The notes under the pieces were generated by a model, which ran no database searches, was not told the origin of the DNA, and was given only the letters and a program-made list of their open reading frames with translations. A DNA stretch of 64,000 nt from Burkholderiales bacterium (GTDB taxonomy: Bacteria > Pseudomonadota > Gammaproteobacteria > Burkholderiales > Burkholderiaceae_C): positions 1 to 64,000 of the forward strand of contig JACPYV010000040.1 of NCBI GenBank assembly GCA_016195825.1, given 5' to 3'. Of the stretch, positions 9,482 to 20,366 are shown one piece after another (the first letter of the stretch is position 1; every line of letters starts with the position of its first letter). The position numbers and the translations under genes were made by a program.

Positions 9482-11014
9482 TCACTTCGTGCCCGGGATG
9501 GGCGTGTTGAGGTAGGGGAAGGCGCCCAGCAGCGGCACGACGGCCTGGTCAACGGCGTCATGCAGCTTGAACGCGGTGGCACCCAGCGGCACGGCCGAGG
9601 GCTTGCAGGCCGCGCCGAAGCCGAGCTTGTCGGTGTCGCCGTTGGCCACGCACAGGCCGCCCATCACGGCCACCAGCGAGATGTCGACGACGTCGTCCTT
9701 GGGCCGGCGGCCGTTGGGGTAGCCGGCGTTGTCGTTGCCCGCGGCGAGGATGTTGCCGACGATGCCCAGGCGGTTCTGCTGCGCGAAGGCCACCGGCGCG
9801 ATGGCCGTGTTCAGGCGCAGCATTTCAGACGGCGTGACCGTGGCCAGCTGGTTGACGCCCTTGATGCCGGTCAGGAAGGTGGTGACCAGGTCGTTGCGCG
9901 GGAAGTTGGTGGGCGCCGTGCCGGGCAGGGCCAGCGCGATCTCCAGCAGCGCGGGCAGCGTCGGGTTGGTCACGTAGTCGGCGAACTGGGCGTCGTCCTT
10001 GGGCTTGGACGAGTTGAACTTGTCCTTGTCCTTCAGGCCGATGACGACTTCATTGACCAGCGGCATGCCCAGCCGCGAGACCTGCACCCAGGCGCCGCCG
10101 GCCTTCTCGGCGGTCTGGTGGCCGGAGCCCGGCTTGGGATCCAGCAGCCGGCCCTGGCGCAGGCTGGCCGTCGTCCAGCCGCCGATGACGTCGCTGCCGG
10201 CGGACTTCAGGCAGTCCTTGTGGATCTCCAGCGCCAGCGTGGTGACGTTCTTGTCAGCCAGCGTGTTGGGCGCGGCATTGATGAGAGCGGGATCGGTGAT
10301 GACCGAGACCGGCGCGTTGACCAGGTCGAAGATGGTGCCCAGGTTGACGGCGAACGGGTCCTGGCGCTGGCCGACGAAGACCTTGGCCGGCGTAGCGCAG
10401 CCGGGGATCGTGATGGGGTAGACATGCTTGGCCGCGTAGGCCGGATAGTCAGGGATGGTCTTGATGCCAATGTTGTCCACCGGCTTGTCGAAGGTGGTCG
10501 CGCCGGTCGTCGCATGGGCCACCATCTGCGCTGTGCCGCTGCGGCGGTCGCCGCGCACGACGGTCAACGTGTAGCTCTCGTTGACCTGCAGGTTGGCGTC
10601 CTTCACGTTGGACACCGCGCCGCTCTGGATCAGCGGGATGCCGACCATCTTGCCGCCGACGTTCAGCGAGGTGCCGGCACCGTTGTTGGACAGCTTGTTC
10701 TTGAACCGGAACTGGAAGCTGATGTCTTCCTTGGCATCGCCGGTGTTGTCGATGTGGATCTCGTACAGCGCGTTCGGGTCCAGCGAGAAGTAGTTGGGAC
10801 CGCCGTAGCCGTCCTGCAGCGGCAGGTAGTTGGCGATCAGAGTGACCATGCCGTCGCGGCCCGCCTCGTAGCTGCGGAACATGTAGAAGTCCGTCGCGTC
10901 GACCTTGGGGGCGGTCGTGATGAAGGGGGCTTCACGGTGGCTGGAGGCCTGCGCGCCGCAGGCGAGGCAGAGAAGCGCCGCGCCCAGGGCGCTGTGGCTG
11001 AGTCGAGCTTTCAT
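9482..11014 (-). CDS. DUF4331 family exported protein
   Basis: 510 residues from ATG at 11014, with AAAGGA upstream. After a signal peptide (MKARLSHSALGAALLCLACG, ending near AQAS) the family opening SSHREAPFITTAPKVDATDFYMF is unmistakable. Later conserved pieces include YFSLDPNALYEIHIDNTGD and AGYPNGRRPKDDVVDISL near the C-terminus. The fold is thought to be a periplasmic beta-rich domain; the function is unknown. First gene of the minus-strand set DUF4331 - lipoprotein - TPR - HupE-like. The reading frame stays open far upstream, but that extension is antisense to the S41 protease gene and is not real. Confidence 0.85.
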   Translation of the reverse strand: MKARLSHSALGAALLCLACGAQASSHREAPFITTAPKVDATDFYMFRSYEAGRDGMVTLIANYLPLQDGYGGPNYFSLDPNALYEIHIDNTGDAKEDISFQFRFKNKLSNNGAGTSLNVGGKMVGIPLIQSGAVSNVKDANLQVNESYTLTVVRGDRRSGTAQMVAHATTGATTFDKPVDNIGIKTIPDYPAYAAKHVYPITIPGCATPAKVFVGQRQDPFAVNLGTIFDLVNAPVSVITDPALINAAPNTLADKNVTTLALEIHKDCLKSAGSDVIGGWTTASLRQGRLLDPKPGSGHQTAEKAGGAWVQVSRLGMPLVNEVVIGLKDKDKFNSSKPKDDAQFADYVTNPTLPALLEIALALPGTAPTNFPRNDLVTTFLTGIKGVNQLATVTPSEMLRLNTAIAPVAFAQQNRLGIVGNILAAGNDNAGYPNGRRPKDDVVDISLVAVMGGLCVANGDTDKLGFGAACKPSAVPLGATAFKLHDAVDQAVVPLLGAFPYLNTPIPGTK

Positions 11015-11149
11015 GGAGGCATCCTTTGAGGCGATACCGACTTGGCATCTGCTGGCTTTACGCCGGCAGGCCCGGGGCGGATGCACGCGCCGTGACGAAT
11101 CGCAGACCACCCCCCTAGCACCACAATGCCGCCACCTCGAGGAGAACCC

Positions 11150-14100
11150 ATGCCCCGTTTTCGCATCGCCGCACTCGCGGCCGTCCTGTGCGCCACCAGC
11201 GCCTGGGCCGGCCAGAGCGGCTTTTACCGCCAGCCCGCACTGCAGGGCGGCCAGATCTATCTCGTCGCCGAGGGCGACCTCTGGCGCGTTGGCGCGCAGG
11301 GCGGCGAGGCCCAGCGGCTGACCACCCACGCCGGCCTGGAGAGCCAGCCCGCCGTGTCGCCTGACGGCCAGTGGCTGGCCTTCACCGGCCAGTACGACGG
11401 CGGCACCGAGATCTACCTGATGCCCGCCGCCGGCGGCCCGCCCAGGCGGCTGACCTGGGAAGGTGGTGGCATGCGCGTGTGGGGCTTCAGCGCCGCGGGC
11501 GAGATCCTCTACACCGGGCTGGACAGCCGGCCCGGCTCGCAACTCTTCGCCCTCGATGCCAGGACCGGGCAGCGCCGTGCGCTGCCCGTGGGCCAGGCCA
11601 GCGACGGCGCACTCAGCGCCGACGGCAAGACGCTGTACTTCACGCGCAGCGGCCTGCGCAGCGACAACGCGCGCCAGTACCGCGGCGGCGCGCTGTCGCG
11701 GCTGTGGGCGCTGGACCTGACCGGCAAGGCCGAGGCCCGCCCGCTGGTCGCCGAGGGCAACAACGACCGCCGGCCGCTGCCCTACCAGCTCGGTGGTGCG
11801 GAGCGCATCGCCTTCCTGTCCGACCGTGACGGCACGGTCAACCTGTGGTCGGTCGACGCGCAGGGCGGCGACCTGCGCCAGCACACGCAACACAAGGGCT
11901 GGGACATCCGCCACGCGTCCATGGACGGCAGCCGCGTCGTCTATGCGCTGGGCGCCGACCTCTACCTCGTCGACCTGGCGCAGCCGGGTGCACCGAAGAA
12001 GCTCGACATCGCGCTCGGCGGCGACTTCGACCAGCAGCGCGAGCGCTGGATCAAGAAGCCGCAGGACTTCCTGACCGACACGGCCTTCGCGCCCAACGGC
12101 GAGCGCGTGCTGCTGGCGGCGCGCGGCCATCTCGCGACGCAGGGCGTGGGTACGCTGCGCCGTGCCGAGCTGCCGCAACCCGCTGACGGCCGCTGCAAGA
12201 AGGGTGAGTTCAGCGCCGACAGCAAGAGCGTCTTCGCCATGTGCGATTTCAGCGGCGAGGCCGAGGTCTGGCGCTTCATGGCCAACGGCAGCGGCAAGCC
12301 CGAGCAGATCACCAGCGGCGCGCCCAACGCCACGGTCACCCAGCGCCGCGACCTGCTGCCCTCGCCCGACGGCCGCTGGCTGGCCCATACCGACAAGGAA
12401 GGCCGCGTCTGGTTGACGGACCTGAAGGCGCCTGCCGGCAAGAACACGCGCGAGATCGCGCACACCACACGCGGCGGCCCCCCCGAGCTGCAGGCCTGGA
12501 GCCCCGACAGCCAGGCCCTGGCCTGGACGCTGTCGCTGCGCCATGGTGACCGCAGCCAGCTGCAGCTTTTCAACGTGGCCGGTGGCGGCACACACACGCT
12601 GACCAGCGACCGCTACGACAGCGACGGCGCGGCCTTCAGCCCCGACGGGCGCTGGCTCTACTTCGCGTCCAAACGCAACTTCACGACCACGGGCGGCCCC
12701 TGGGGTGACCGCAACACCGGCCCCTTCTTCGGCTCCCGCTCGCGTGTCTATGCGCTGGCGCTGCAGCCGGGCCTGCGCTCGCCGTTCGCTGCCAAGGACG
12801 AACTCGAGTCGGTGCAGGACAAAAAGGCCGACGAGCAGCGCGTCGAGGACAAGAAGGCCACAGACAAGGCCCCCGCCGAGCGCAAGCCCGACGACAAGAA
12901 GGAGGACAAGAAGGACGACAGCAAGGCCAGGCCCGCCATCGTCTACGAGGGGCTGGCGGCGCGTCTGTACGAGCTGCCGGTGGCCGCGGGCGACATCCGC
13001 GCGCTGCGCACCGACGGCAAGCGGCTGTGGTAACTGGACCAGGACCTTGAACGCAAGAGCCAGCTGAAGTCCATCGCCATCGACAACCAGGGCACATCGG
13101 CCGAAGTGCTGGCGAGCGACGTGCGCAGCTACGAGCTCAGCGCCGACGGCAAGAAGCTGATGCTGGTGCGCAACCAGCCCAATGCCGCGCCGGAGGTGCT
13201 CATCATCGACGCGGCGCCCAAGCTGCCCGCTGAAACCGCCAAGCTGCAGGTGCGCTGGAGCGACTGGCAGATCGCCACCCAGCCGCGTGCGGAGTGGAAG
13301 CAGATGTTTGCGGACGCCTGGCGCATGCATCGCGACCACTTCTACGACAAGGACATGCACGGCGTCGACTGGGTGGCCGTGCGCGCCAAATACGAGCCGC
13401 TGGTGGACCGAGTGACCGACCGCTACGAGCTGGCCGAGCTGATGGCGCAGATGGTGTCCGAGCTGGGCGCGCTGCACAGCCAGGTGGCGCCAGGCGACAC
13501 GCGCGCCGCGCCGGATGAGCCCGGCCTGGCGGGCCTGGGCGGGCGCTTCTCGCGCGCGCCTGGCGGCTGGCGCATCGACGCGATCTACGCGGCCGACCCC
13601 GAGCTGCCGTCCGAAGCCTCGCCGCTGGCGGCACCGGGGCTGGGCCTGAAGGTGGGCGACATCATCACGACGCTGAACGGCCGCCCCACCGCCGACGCAC
13701 CGCATCTGCTGGAACTGCTGCGCGGCCAGGCCGGCCGCCAGGTGCTGGTCGAGCTGAAACAGGGCGAGAAGTCGGTGCAGCGCATCGTCACGCCGGTTGC
13801 GCAGGTGCGCGAGAACCAGCTGCGCTACAACGACTGGCGCGTGAGCCGCGCCCGTGCGGTCGAGCAGGCGGGCCAGGGCCGCATCGGCTACGTGCACCTG
13901 CGCGCGATGGGGGCGGCCGATATCGCCGACTTCGTGCGCGAGTTCTATGCGGCGAACGACCGCGACGGCCTCATCATCGACGTGCGCTACAACAACGGCG
14001 GCAACATCGACAGCTGGATCCTGGAGAAGCTGCTGCGCCGCGCCTGGGCCTTCTGGCAGCCGCGCTCGCCGGCCGGCTCGCCGGTCTACGCCAACATGCA

Positions 14101-14494
14101 GAACGTCTACCGCGGCCACACGGTGGTGCTGATGAATGAGGACACCTACAGCGACGGCGAGACCTTCGCCGAGGGCTTCAAGCGCCTGAAGCTGGGGCCC
14201 GTCATCGGCAAGCAGAGCTCGGGTGCGGGCGTGTGGCTTTCCGACGGCAACCGGCTGCTGGACAACGGCATCATGCGGGCCGCCGAGACCGGCCAGATGG
14301 ACGCCGAGGGCCGCTTCCTCATCGAAGGTGTGGGCGTGACGCCGGACATCGACGTCGACAACCCGCCACGTGCCACAGCCATGGGCCAGGACGCGCAGCT
14401 GGACCGGGCGATCGCCGAGCTGAAGAAGCGCATGGCCGAGCAGCCCGTCCCGGTCGTGAAGCCGGGGCCTTACCTGCGACCGGTGAAGCCCTGA
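11150..14494 (+). pseudogene. Tricorn-like S41 protease interrupted by an in-frame TAA
   Basis: A single frame runs from ATG 11150 (GAGGAG at 11138-11143, signal peptide ending at SAWA) to 14494, apart from one TAA at 13031-13033. Upstream is a WD40/PD40-type propeller (SPDGQWLAFTGQYDGG and similar blades), then a charged Lys/Asp linker near residues 560-590. Downstream are the tricorn core with RMHRDHFYDKDMHGVDW, a PDZ-like segment (GLKVGDIITTLNGRP) and the S41 domain with the nucleophile context EDTYSDGETF and GKQSSGAG. All catalytic parts survive, so a single-base change (for example TAC to TAA in GLW-Y-LDQ) is the simplest explanation. It could be a recent nonsense mutation or a sequencing error. 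Confidence 0.8.
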
Positions 14495-14505
14495 GCGAAA
14501 GAGAC

Positions 14506-14537
14506 GGGACGCCGCCGCACCGGCAGCGCGGCGTCCC
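14506..14537. terminator. Hairpin after the S41 protease gene
   Basis: Perfect 10-bp arms GGGACGCCGC / GCGGCGTCCC around a 12-base loop, 12 bases past the S41 stop. There is no clear U run, so termination is inferred from strength and position. Confidence 0.5.
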
Positions 14538-14716
14538 ATCGCGCCGGTGCATCGTGTGAGCGAGCGTCTGCGCACGCCAGCCCGTCATCTGTGCGTCAGC
14601 GCACGGCGCTGCAATACCGGTCACGCTGGCGCGTGGGCCATCGCACGGCGACCTCGGCGCCATTGGCATATCTCGTCGGGCGCAACACGTGCCGTGCCCG
14701 ACAACCCGGAGGCCCC

Positions 14717-16009
14717 ATGTCGATCCAAGCCCTGTACCTGAGCAAGCGAATGCCGGCCTCCGACGCCGTCGGCGTGGTGCGCGATGGCGATTTCATCATC
14801 GTGCCCACGGGGGTGGGCGAGCCGCCGAGCCTGCTGACCGCGCTGTCCGACAAGCGACGCGAGTTGCACGACGTGAAGGTGGCGCAGATCCTGGCGGTGC
14901 GCAAGTACGACTACATCGACCCCGCGACGGTGGAGCACGTCCGCCACGTGGCCTTCTTCTACGGTGGCGCCACGCGCGCCGGCGGGCAAGAGGGTTGGAT
15001 CGATTTCATCCCCAACCACTTCTCGGAACTGCCCAGCCAGATCGAGCGCGGGCTGATTCCGTCCGACGTCGTCTTCTCGATGGCGTCGCCCATGGACGCG
15101 GACGGCTACTTCGCCATCAGCCTGGCGGCCGACTACACGATGGCCGCCATCGCCAAGGCCCGCGCCGTGGTGCTCGAGGTCAACCCGAACGTGCCGTTCG
15201 CCTTTGGCAACTGCCGTGTGCACATCTCGCAGGTGGCCGCGCTCACGGAAAGCGAAGCGCCGGTGTTCGAGGTCGGCTTGCCCAAGATCGGCCCGGTCCA
15301 GGAAGCCATCGGCAAGTACGTCGCCGAACTGATCGATGACGGCTCGACCCTGCAGATCGGCTACGGCGGCATACCGGATGCTGTGGTGATGCAGCTGACG
15401 CGCAAGCGCGACCTCGGCATCCACACGGAAATGATCGGCGACGGCATCCTCTCGCTGGTGGAATGCGGCGCCGTCACGAACCGGCGCAAGAACTACCTGC
15501 CGGGCAAGATGGTGGCCACCTTTGCACTGGGCTCGCAGAAGCTGTACCGCTTCATGGACCGCAACCCCGCGCTCGAAATCCATCCCGTCGACTACACCAA
15601 CGACCCGTCGCTGGCCGGGCTCAACGACAACCTGGTCGCCATCAACGCCAGCCTGCAGATCGACCTGCTGGGGCAATGCGGCTCCGAAAGTCTGGGCCCC
15701 GCGCCCTACTCCGGCACCGGTGGGCAGGCCGACTTCGTGCGCGCCGCGAACCGCTCACGTGGTGGCAAGGCCATCATCGTGCTGCCCTCGACGGCCAAGG
15801 GCGACACCCTCTCCCGCATCGTGCCGGCGCTGTCTTCGGGCACGCACGTAACGACCAGCAAGAACGACATCGACTACGTCGTCACCGAGTACGGCGTGGC
15901 CCGGTTGCGCGGCAAGTCTGCCGGGCAGCGGGCGGCTGCGCTGATCGCCATCGCCCACCCGAACTTCCGCACCGAGCTGGCCGGGCAGGCCCGGCGGATG
16001 AGCCTCTAA
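14717..16009 (+). CDS. Acetyl-CoA hydrolase/transferase family protein (4-hydroxybutyrate CoA-transferase type)
   Basis: 430 residues from the ATG at 14717, chosen because CGGAGG lies 5 bases upstream; the frame is open further back without a better site. Conserved pieces include IIVPTGVGEPPSLL near residue 28, LQIGYGGIPDAV near 215, GTGGQADFVRAA near 335 and KNDIDYVVTEYGVARLRGKS near the C-terminus. These match the two-domain family that moves CoA between acyl groups or hydrolyses acetyl-CoA. The substrate cannot be decided from the sequence. Single gene. Confidence 0.85.
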   Translation: MSIQALYLSKRMPASDAVGVVRDGDFIIVPTGVGEPPSLLTALSDKRRELHDVKVAQILAVRKYDYIDPATVEHVRHVAFFYGGATRAGGQEGWIDFIPNHFSELPSQIERGLIPSDVVFSMASPMDADGYFAISLAADYTMAAIAKARAVVLEVNPNVPFAFGNCRVHISQVAALTESEAPVFEVGLPKIGPVQEAIGKYVAELIDDGSTLQIGYGGIPDAVVMQLTRKRDLGIHTEMIGDGILSLVECGAVTNRRKNYLPGKMVATFALGSQKLYRFMDRNPALEIHPVDYTNDPSLAGLNDNLVAINASLQIDLLGQCGSESLGPAPYSGTGGQADFVRAANRSRGGKAIIVLPSTAKGDTLSRIVPALSSGTHVTTSKNDIDYVVTEYGVARLRGKSAGQRAAALIAIAHPNFRTELAGQARRMSL

Positions 16010-16268
16010 CTGCGCCGCTTGAATGTGGCGTCGTGGCGCCACGTCGAGCCGCAGAGCGCTGCGACGGTGGCTTGACGCGGGTGAGGGCGCGACGCCGGGA
16101 GGTGCACGCCGGCAGGTGCGCACCGGGCTAGGCGGATGCCGTCCGGGTGACAGCCTCAGCGTCTGTCCATGGCCGGTTTGCGTGACTTGCGCCGTCTGAT
16201 GGATCGTGGGCGGCCGGCTCGGAGCTGAACGGCGCCCATCCGTCCACCCACGCCAGGAGTGCCATCCC

Positions 16269-17504
16269 ATGAGCTCGTTCGAAACTTTCGTGAGCGCGCT
16301 GCGCGCGGGCGTGCTGACGACACTGGTCGCCGCGACGTCCTGGGCGCCCCTTGCGCATGCCGCCGACCCGGAGGCGCTGCAGCCTGAAGAGGCCCTCGCC
16401 AGCCCGGGTTCGCCCCGAGCACCGGCCAGGGTCGGGGCGCACGGCGTCGCCTTCGAGTACGGCCGCAGCGACACACTGATCTCCGCGGCGGCCGGTGACA
16501 CGCGGCTCGTCTTCGTGACGCAGCCCCTCAGCCGTTCGGTGGCCGTGCTTGACCGTTTTACTGGCCATCAGGTGGGGCAGTTGCCTGCACCTCCCGCCGG
16601 CTGGCTGCTGCCGTTCTCCGTGCGCGTGCCGCGCGATGGCCATGTCGTCGTGCTTGATTCGGGCGGTTTCCCCAGCCCGACGACCCCGTCGATTCCACGC
16701 GTCTACGACTACGACGTAGCCTACAACCCGTTGACCCATCGGTTCAAGGCCTCGCTGACCCGCGCGGTGAGCTTCGATGGTTTGCCGGTCGTCTTCGCGG
16801 AGGACGTCGAGGTCACGTCCAGCGGCACCTACGTGGTCTCGGAATCCATCATCGGCGCCCTGTGGCTGATCCATCCCGATGGCCGGATCGAAGCCGGCCT
16901 GTTCCCCGTCACGGGCGTCCCCATCCCGGAACTGGCGCCTTGCGCATTCCCGGGGGCCACGGTGGGCGGCATTGCCTTCACCACCGCCGGGCACTTTGCC
17001 CCCGGGGTCGTGGGCCTGGCCGAGCGCCAGGGGCAGTTGTACTTCTCGACCACTTGCAACGGCGGCGTCTACCGCATTCCGATGCAGTCGTTGACCGATC
17101 CGACGCGCGACCCCGCGGCCCGCGCGCTGGACATCCGAGTCGTGTCACCGCGGGCACCGGGCATCGCGGAAACCTTGCACGGCCTGGCCTTCAACCGCTT
17201 TCGCCCGACCGACCGTTGGCTCTACGCGGCAGACTCGCTGCAGCTGCGCGTGGTACGCATCGACACGCTCGACGGGTCTCGCCAGGTGGTGGTGGCCGAC
17301 CCGGCGCTGTTCAACTTTCCGTCCAAGCTTCAGTTCCTGCCACCCGTCGCAGGACTCAGCCCACTGGTCGTGGCCTCCGACCAGGAACATCGGCTGGCGG
17401 CCATCAACACCGCCATCACCGCTGACATCGTCCAGCCGCCCTGGATCGTGACCAAGATCTACACGACGCCCCGCTGGGGCCATGCCGCGCGAGGCGACGA
17501 GTAG
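16269..17504 (+). CDS. Exported beta-propeller-like protein of unknown function
   Basis: 411 residues from ATG 16269 with CAGGAGT upstream; an N-terminal signal ends near AHAAD. The chain is built of recurring beta units with DRFTGHQVGQL, VRVPRDGHVVVLDSGG, EDVEVTSSGTYVVSE and GLAFNRFRPTDRWLYAAD, suggesting an NHL/SMP-30-like six-bladed propeller. No catalytic residues are assigned. It is convergent with tyrS, ending 17 bases from its stop. Confidence 0.65.
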   Translation: MSSFETFVSALRAGVLTTLVAATSWAPLAHAADPEALQPEEALASPGSPRAPARVGAHGVAFEYGRSDTLISAAAGDTRLVFVTQPLSRSVAVLDRFTGHQVGQLPAPPAGWLLPFSVRVPRDGHVVVLDSGGFPSPTTPSIPRVYDYDVAYNPLTHRFKASLTRAVSFDGLPVVFAEDVEVTSSGTYVVSESIIGALWLIHPDGRIEAGLFPVTGVPIPELAPCAFPGATVGGIAFTTAGHFAPGVVGLAERQGQLYFSTTCNGGVYRIPMQSLTDPTRDPAARALDIRVVSPRAPGIAETLHGLAFNRFRPTDRWLYAADSLQLRVVRIDTLDGSRQVVVADPALFNFPSKLQFLPPVAGLSPLVVASDQEHRLAAINTAITADIVQPPWIVTKIYTTPRWGHAARGDE

Positions 17505-17521
17505 GGCGCTGGAGGCAGCGC

Positions 17522-18748
17522 TCAGCGCAAGGTCACACGCGCGAACTTGCGCTTGCCCACCTGCAAAACGTGCTCGCCGGCGTCGAGCTTGAGGCCCTTG
17601 TCCGACAGCACCTCGCCCGCGCGGCGCACGCCGCCCTGCTCGACCATGCGCAGCCCCTCGCTCGTGGACGCGACCAGGCCAGCCGCCTTCAGCACCTGGG
17701 CGATGCCCATCGGCGCACCGCTCAGGCTGATTTCGGGGATCTCGTCAGGGATGCCGCCCTTGGCGCGGTTGTTGAAATCAGCCTCGGCCGCATCCGCCGC
17801 CGCCGCGCTGTGGAAGCGCGCGGTGATCTCCTTGGCCAGCATGACCTTGGCGTCCTTCGGATTGCGCCCGCCCTCGATCTCCGTCTTCAGCCCGGCAATC
17901 TCGGCCAGCGACTTGAACGACAGCAGCTCGAACCACTTCCACATTTGCACGTCGCTGATGGACAGGATCTTGGCGAACATGGTGTTCGGCGCTTCCGTGA
18001 TACCGATGTAGTTGTTCTTGGACTTGGACATCTTCTCGATGCCGTCCAGCCCCTCCAGCAGCGGCATGGTCAGGATGCACTGCGGCTCCTGGCCGTACTC
18101 CTGCTGCAGGTGGCGGCCCATCAGCAGGTTGAACTTCTGGTCGGTGCCGCCCAGCTCCAGGTCGCTCTTCAGCGCCACCGAGTCGTAGCCCTGCATCAGC
18201 GGGTAGAGGAATTCGTGCACCGAGATCGGCGTCTGCGCCGCGAAACGCTTGGTGAAGTCGTCGCGCTCCATCATGCGAGCGACCGTGTACTTGCTGGCGA
18301 GCTGGATCATGCCGGCCGCGCCCAGCGGCTCGCTCCACTCGGAGTTGTAGCGGATCTCGGTGCGCGCCGGATCCAGCACCAGCTTGGCCTGGGCGTAGTA
18401 GGTCTCGGCGTTGGCCTGGATCTGTTCCTTGGTCAGCGGCGGGCGCGTGGCGTTGCGGCCCGACGGGTCGCCGATCAGCGAGGTGAAGTCGCCAATCAGG
18501 AAGATCACCTGGTGGCCCAGGTCCTGCAGCTGGCGCATCTTGTTCAAGACCACCGTGTGACCGACGTGGATGTCCGGCGCCGTCGGGTCCAGACCCAGCT
18601 TGATGCGCAGCGGGACGCCGGTCGCCGCGGAGCGGGCCAGCTTTTTCGTCCATTCAGCCTCGGGCAGCAGCTCATCCACCCCGCGGCGGGTGATGGCCAA
18701 TGCCTCCAGGACGGCATCGGTGACGGGATATTGAGCAGCTTTGGACAT
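17522..18748 (-). CDS. tyrS: Tyrosyl-tRNA synthetase
   Basis: 408 residues. Class I signatures are present: the HIGH-type motif as HVGH in [13 protein letters not shown] near residue 62, the KMSKS loop in [14 protein letters not shown] near 240, and a C-terminal S4 RNA-binding domain ([12 protein letters not shown]). The enzyme charges tRNA-Tyr in the cytoplasm. Length and motif spacing fit the TyrZ-like bacterial subgroup. It is divergent from the M23 peptidase gene, an arrangement typical of Burkholderiales. Confidence 0.97.
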   Translation of the reverse strand: MSKAAQYPVTDAVLEALAITRRGVDELLPEAEWTKKLARSAATGVPLRIKLGLDPTAPDIHVGHTVVLNKMRQLQDLGHQVIFLIGDFTSLIGDPSGRNATRPPLTKEQIQANAETYYAQAKLVLDPARTEIRYNSEWSEPLGAAGMIQLASKYTVARMMERDDFTKRFAAQTPISVHEFLYPLMQGYDSVALKSDLELGGTDQKFNLLMGRHLQQEYGQEPQCILTMPLLEGLDGIEKMSKSKNNYIGITEAPNTMFAKILSISDVQMWKWFELLSFKSLAEIAGLKTEIEGGRNPKDAKVMLAKEITARFHSAAAADAAEADFNNRAKGGIPDEIPEISLSGAPMGIAQVLKAAGLVASTSEGLRMVEQGGVRRAGEVLSDKGLKLDAGEHVLQVGKRKFARVTLR

Positions 18749-18963
18749 GGGGCGACGCCGTTCGGAAACAAGCCGAACGAAAGTGTTAAGTTGTTGATCT
18801 ATCGGGGTTTGCCGGCATGCCGAGTGGACAGGAGCCGTTAGAATTCACCCTTCGAATCGGGGGTGTTGCTTCAACACAACCGACATGGATTTTAGGGCCG
18901 CTCGCAGTTGGCCCCTTCGCGTGGAACCGGCCTGGCCGGGATTGCCCCAGCGACAACCCCGGG

Positions 18964-20361
18964 ATGCCGAGCGTGACCGCAGTTCAGAAACGTCTCCATC
19001 AGTTGCAAACAGCGCTGAAAAGCGCCGAATCCTTCGCCGCCAAGCACCCGCGCGCACTGACCGCCTCCGTCGTCGGTCTGCTGAGCTGCTTCGCCGTGAC
19101 CGCCTTCGGCATTGCACCACTGGCCCCGGATGCCGCCGAGCTGCCGCGCCGTACGGTGGTCGAGACCCTGCCCAGCCCCGACATCGAAAGCCAGCTCGAC
19201 GAGCTGGCCACCCACGCCATCGGCCTGACCCGCGCCGAAGCCACCCGCTCCAGCGATACGCCGGACAGCCTGCTCAAGCGCGCCGGTGCCTTCGACCCGG
19301 CCGCCGCCGCCTTCCTGCGTGCCGACCCGGTGGCCCGCCGCATCTTCCAGGGCCGCGCCGGCAAAATGGTGCACCTGACGGCCGACGCGTCGGGCCAGGT
19401 GCAGAAGATCGTGGCCCGCTTCCCGGCCGAGAAGGTCGAGCAGCAGGGCAGCCATTTCACCCGCCTGACCATCGAGCGCGACGGCGCCCGCTTCAGCGCC
19501 CGCACCGAGACGGCGCCGCTGCAGACCCAGGTGGCGCTGGGCAGCGGCAGCATCCGCACCTCCCTGTTCGCCGCGACCGACGACGCCAACATCCCCGACG
19601 CCATCGCCTCGCAGATGGCCGACATGTTCTCCGGCGATATCGACTTCCACCGCGAGCTGCGCAAAGGCGACCGCTTCAGCATCGTCTACGAGACGCTGAC
19701 CGCCGACGGCGAGCCCGTGCCCTGGGACGGTGGCGTGGGCCGCCTGCTGGCTGGCGAGTTCACGAACAACGGCCGCACCTACTCGGCCGTCTGGTTCAAG
19801 GACAACGCCTCGGGCAAGGCCAGCTTCTATGGCTTCGACGGCCAGAGCAAGCGCCGCGCCTTCCTGGCCAGCCCGATGGAGTTCTCGCGCATCACCAGCG
19901 GCTTCGCGATGCGCTTCCACCCCATCATGCAGACCTGGCGCCAGCACAACGGCGTGGACTACGGCGCGCCGACCGGCACGGCCGTGCGCTCGGTGGGCGA
20001 CGGCACGGTCGAGATGGCCGGCTGGCAAAACGGCTTCGGCAACGTGGTGCAGGTGCGCCATGCCGGCGACCGCAGCACGGTCTACGCCCACCTCAGCAAG
20101 ATCGACGTCAAGAAGGGCCAGCGCATCGAGCAGGGCCAGCGCCTGGGCGCCGTCGGCATGACAGGCTGGGCCACCGGCCCGCACCTGCACTTCGAGTTTC
20201 GCGTCGGCGGCCGCCACATGGACCCACGCACCATCGCCCGCGCATCCGAGGCCATCACGCTGCCCAACTACGCGAAGGCGCAGTTCCAGCAGACCGTCGC
20301 CAGCGTGAAGACCCAGCTGGCCGTCGCGCAGACGATGGACGGCGTCTCCGCTGCCGAATAA
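18964..20361 (+). CDS. M23 family metallopeptidase (LytM/DD-endopeptidase-like)
   Basis: 465 residues from ATG 18964; the frame is open to 18817 but that part overlaps the divergent promoter region, and no strong ribosome site decides the start. A membrane anchor or signal lies near residues 28-52. The middle has a Csd3/OapA-like region (FRKGDRFSIVYE type), and the C-terminus carries the LytM zinc motifs HNGVDYGAPTGT and GPHLHFEFRVGG. It probably cleaves peptidoglycan cross-links in the periplasm. anmK follows after 5 bases, linking two wall-turnover genes. Confidence 0.9.
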   Translation: MPSVTAVQKRLHQLQTALKSAESFAAKHPRALTASVVGLLSCFAVTAFGIAPLAPDAAELPRRTVVETLPSPDIESQLDELATHAIGLTRAEATRSSDTPDSLLKRAGAFDPAAAAFLRADPVARRIFQGRAGKMVHLTADASGQVQKIVARFPAEKVEQQGSHFTRLTIERDGARFSARTETAPLQTQVALGSGSIRTSLFAATDDANIPDAIASQMADMFSGDIDFHRELRKGDRFSIVYETLTADGEPVPWDGGVGRLLAGEFTNNGRTYSAVWFKDNASGKASFYGFDGQSKRRAFLASPMEFSRITSGFAMRFHPIMQTWRQHNGVDYGAPTGTAVRSVGDGTVEMAGWQNGFGNVVQVRHAGDRSTVYAHLSKIDVKKGQRIEQGQRLGAVGMTGWATGPHLHFEFRVGGRHMDPRTIARASEAITLPNYAKAQFQQTVASVKTQLAVAQTMDGVSAAE

Positions 20362-20366
20362 GGCCG

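Noticed and set aside
13031-13033. Stop-codon readthrough or recoding in the S41 gene
   Set aside because: TAA is the least leaky stop, and no selenocysteine element or conserved recoding is known in this family.
11015-14575. 5' extension of the DUF4331 frame, giving a 1697-residue open frame on the minus strand
   Set aside because: It is antisense to the S41 protease gene, has no recognisable domains, and the family start with signal peptide and ribosome site is at 11014.
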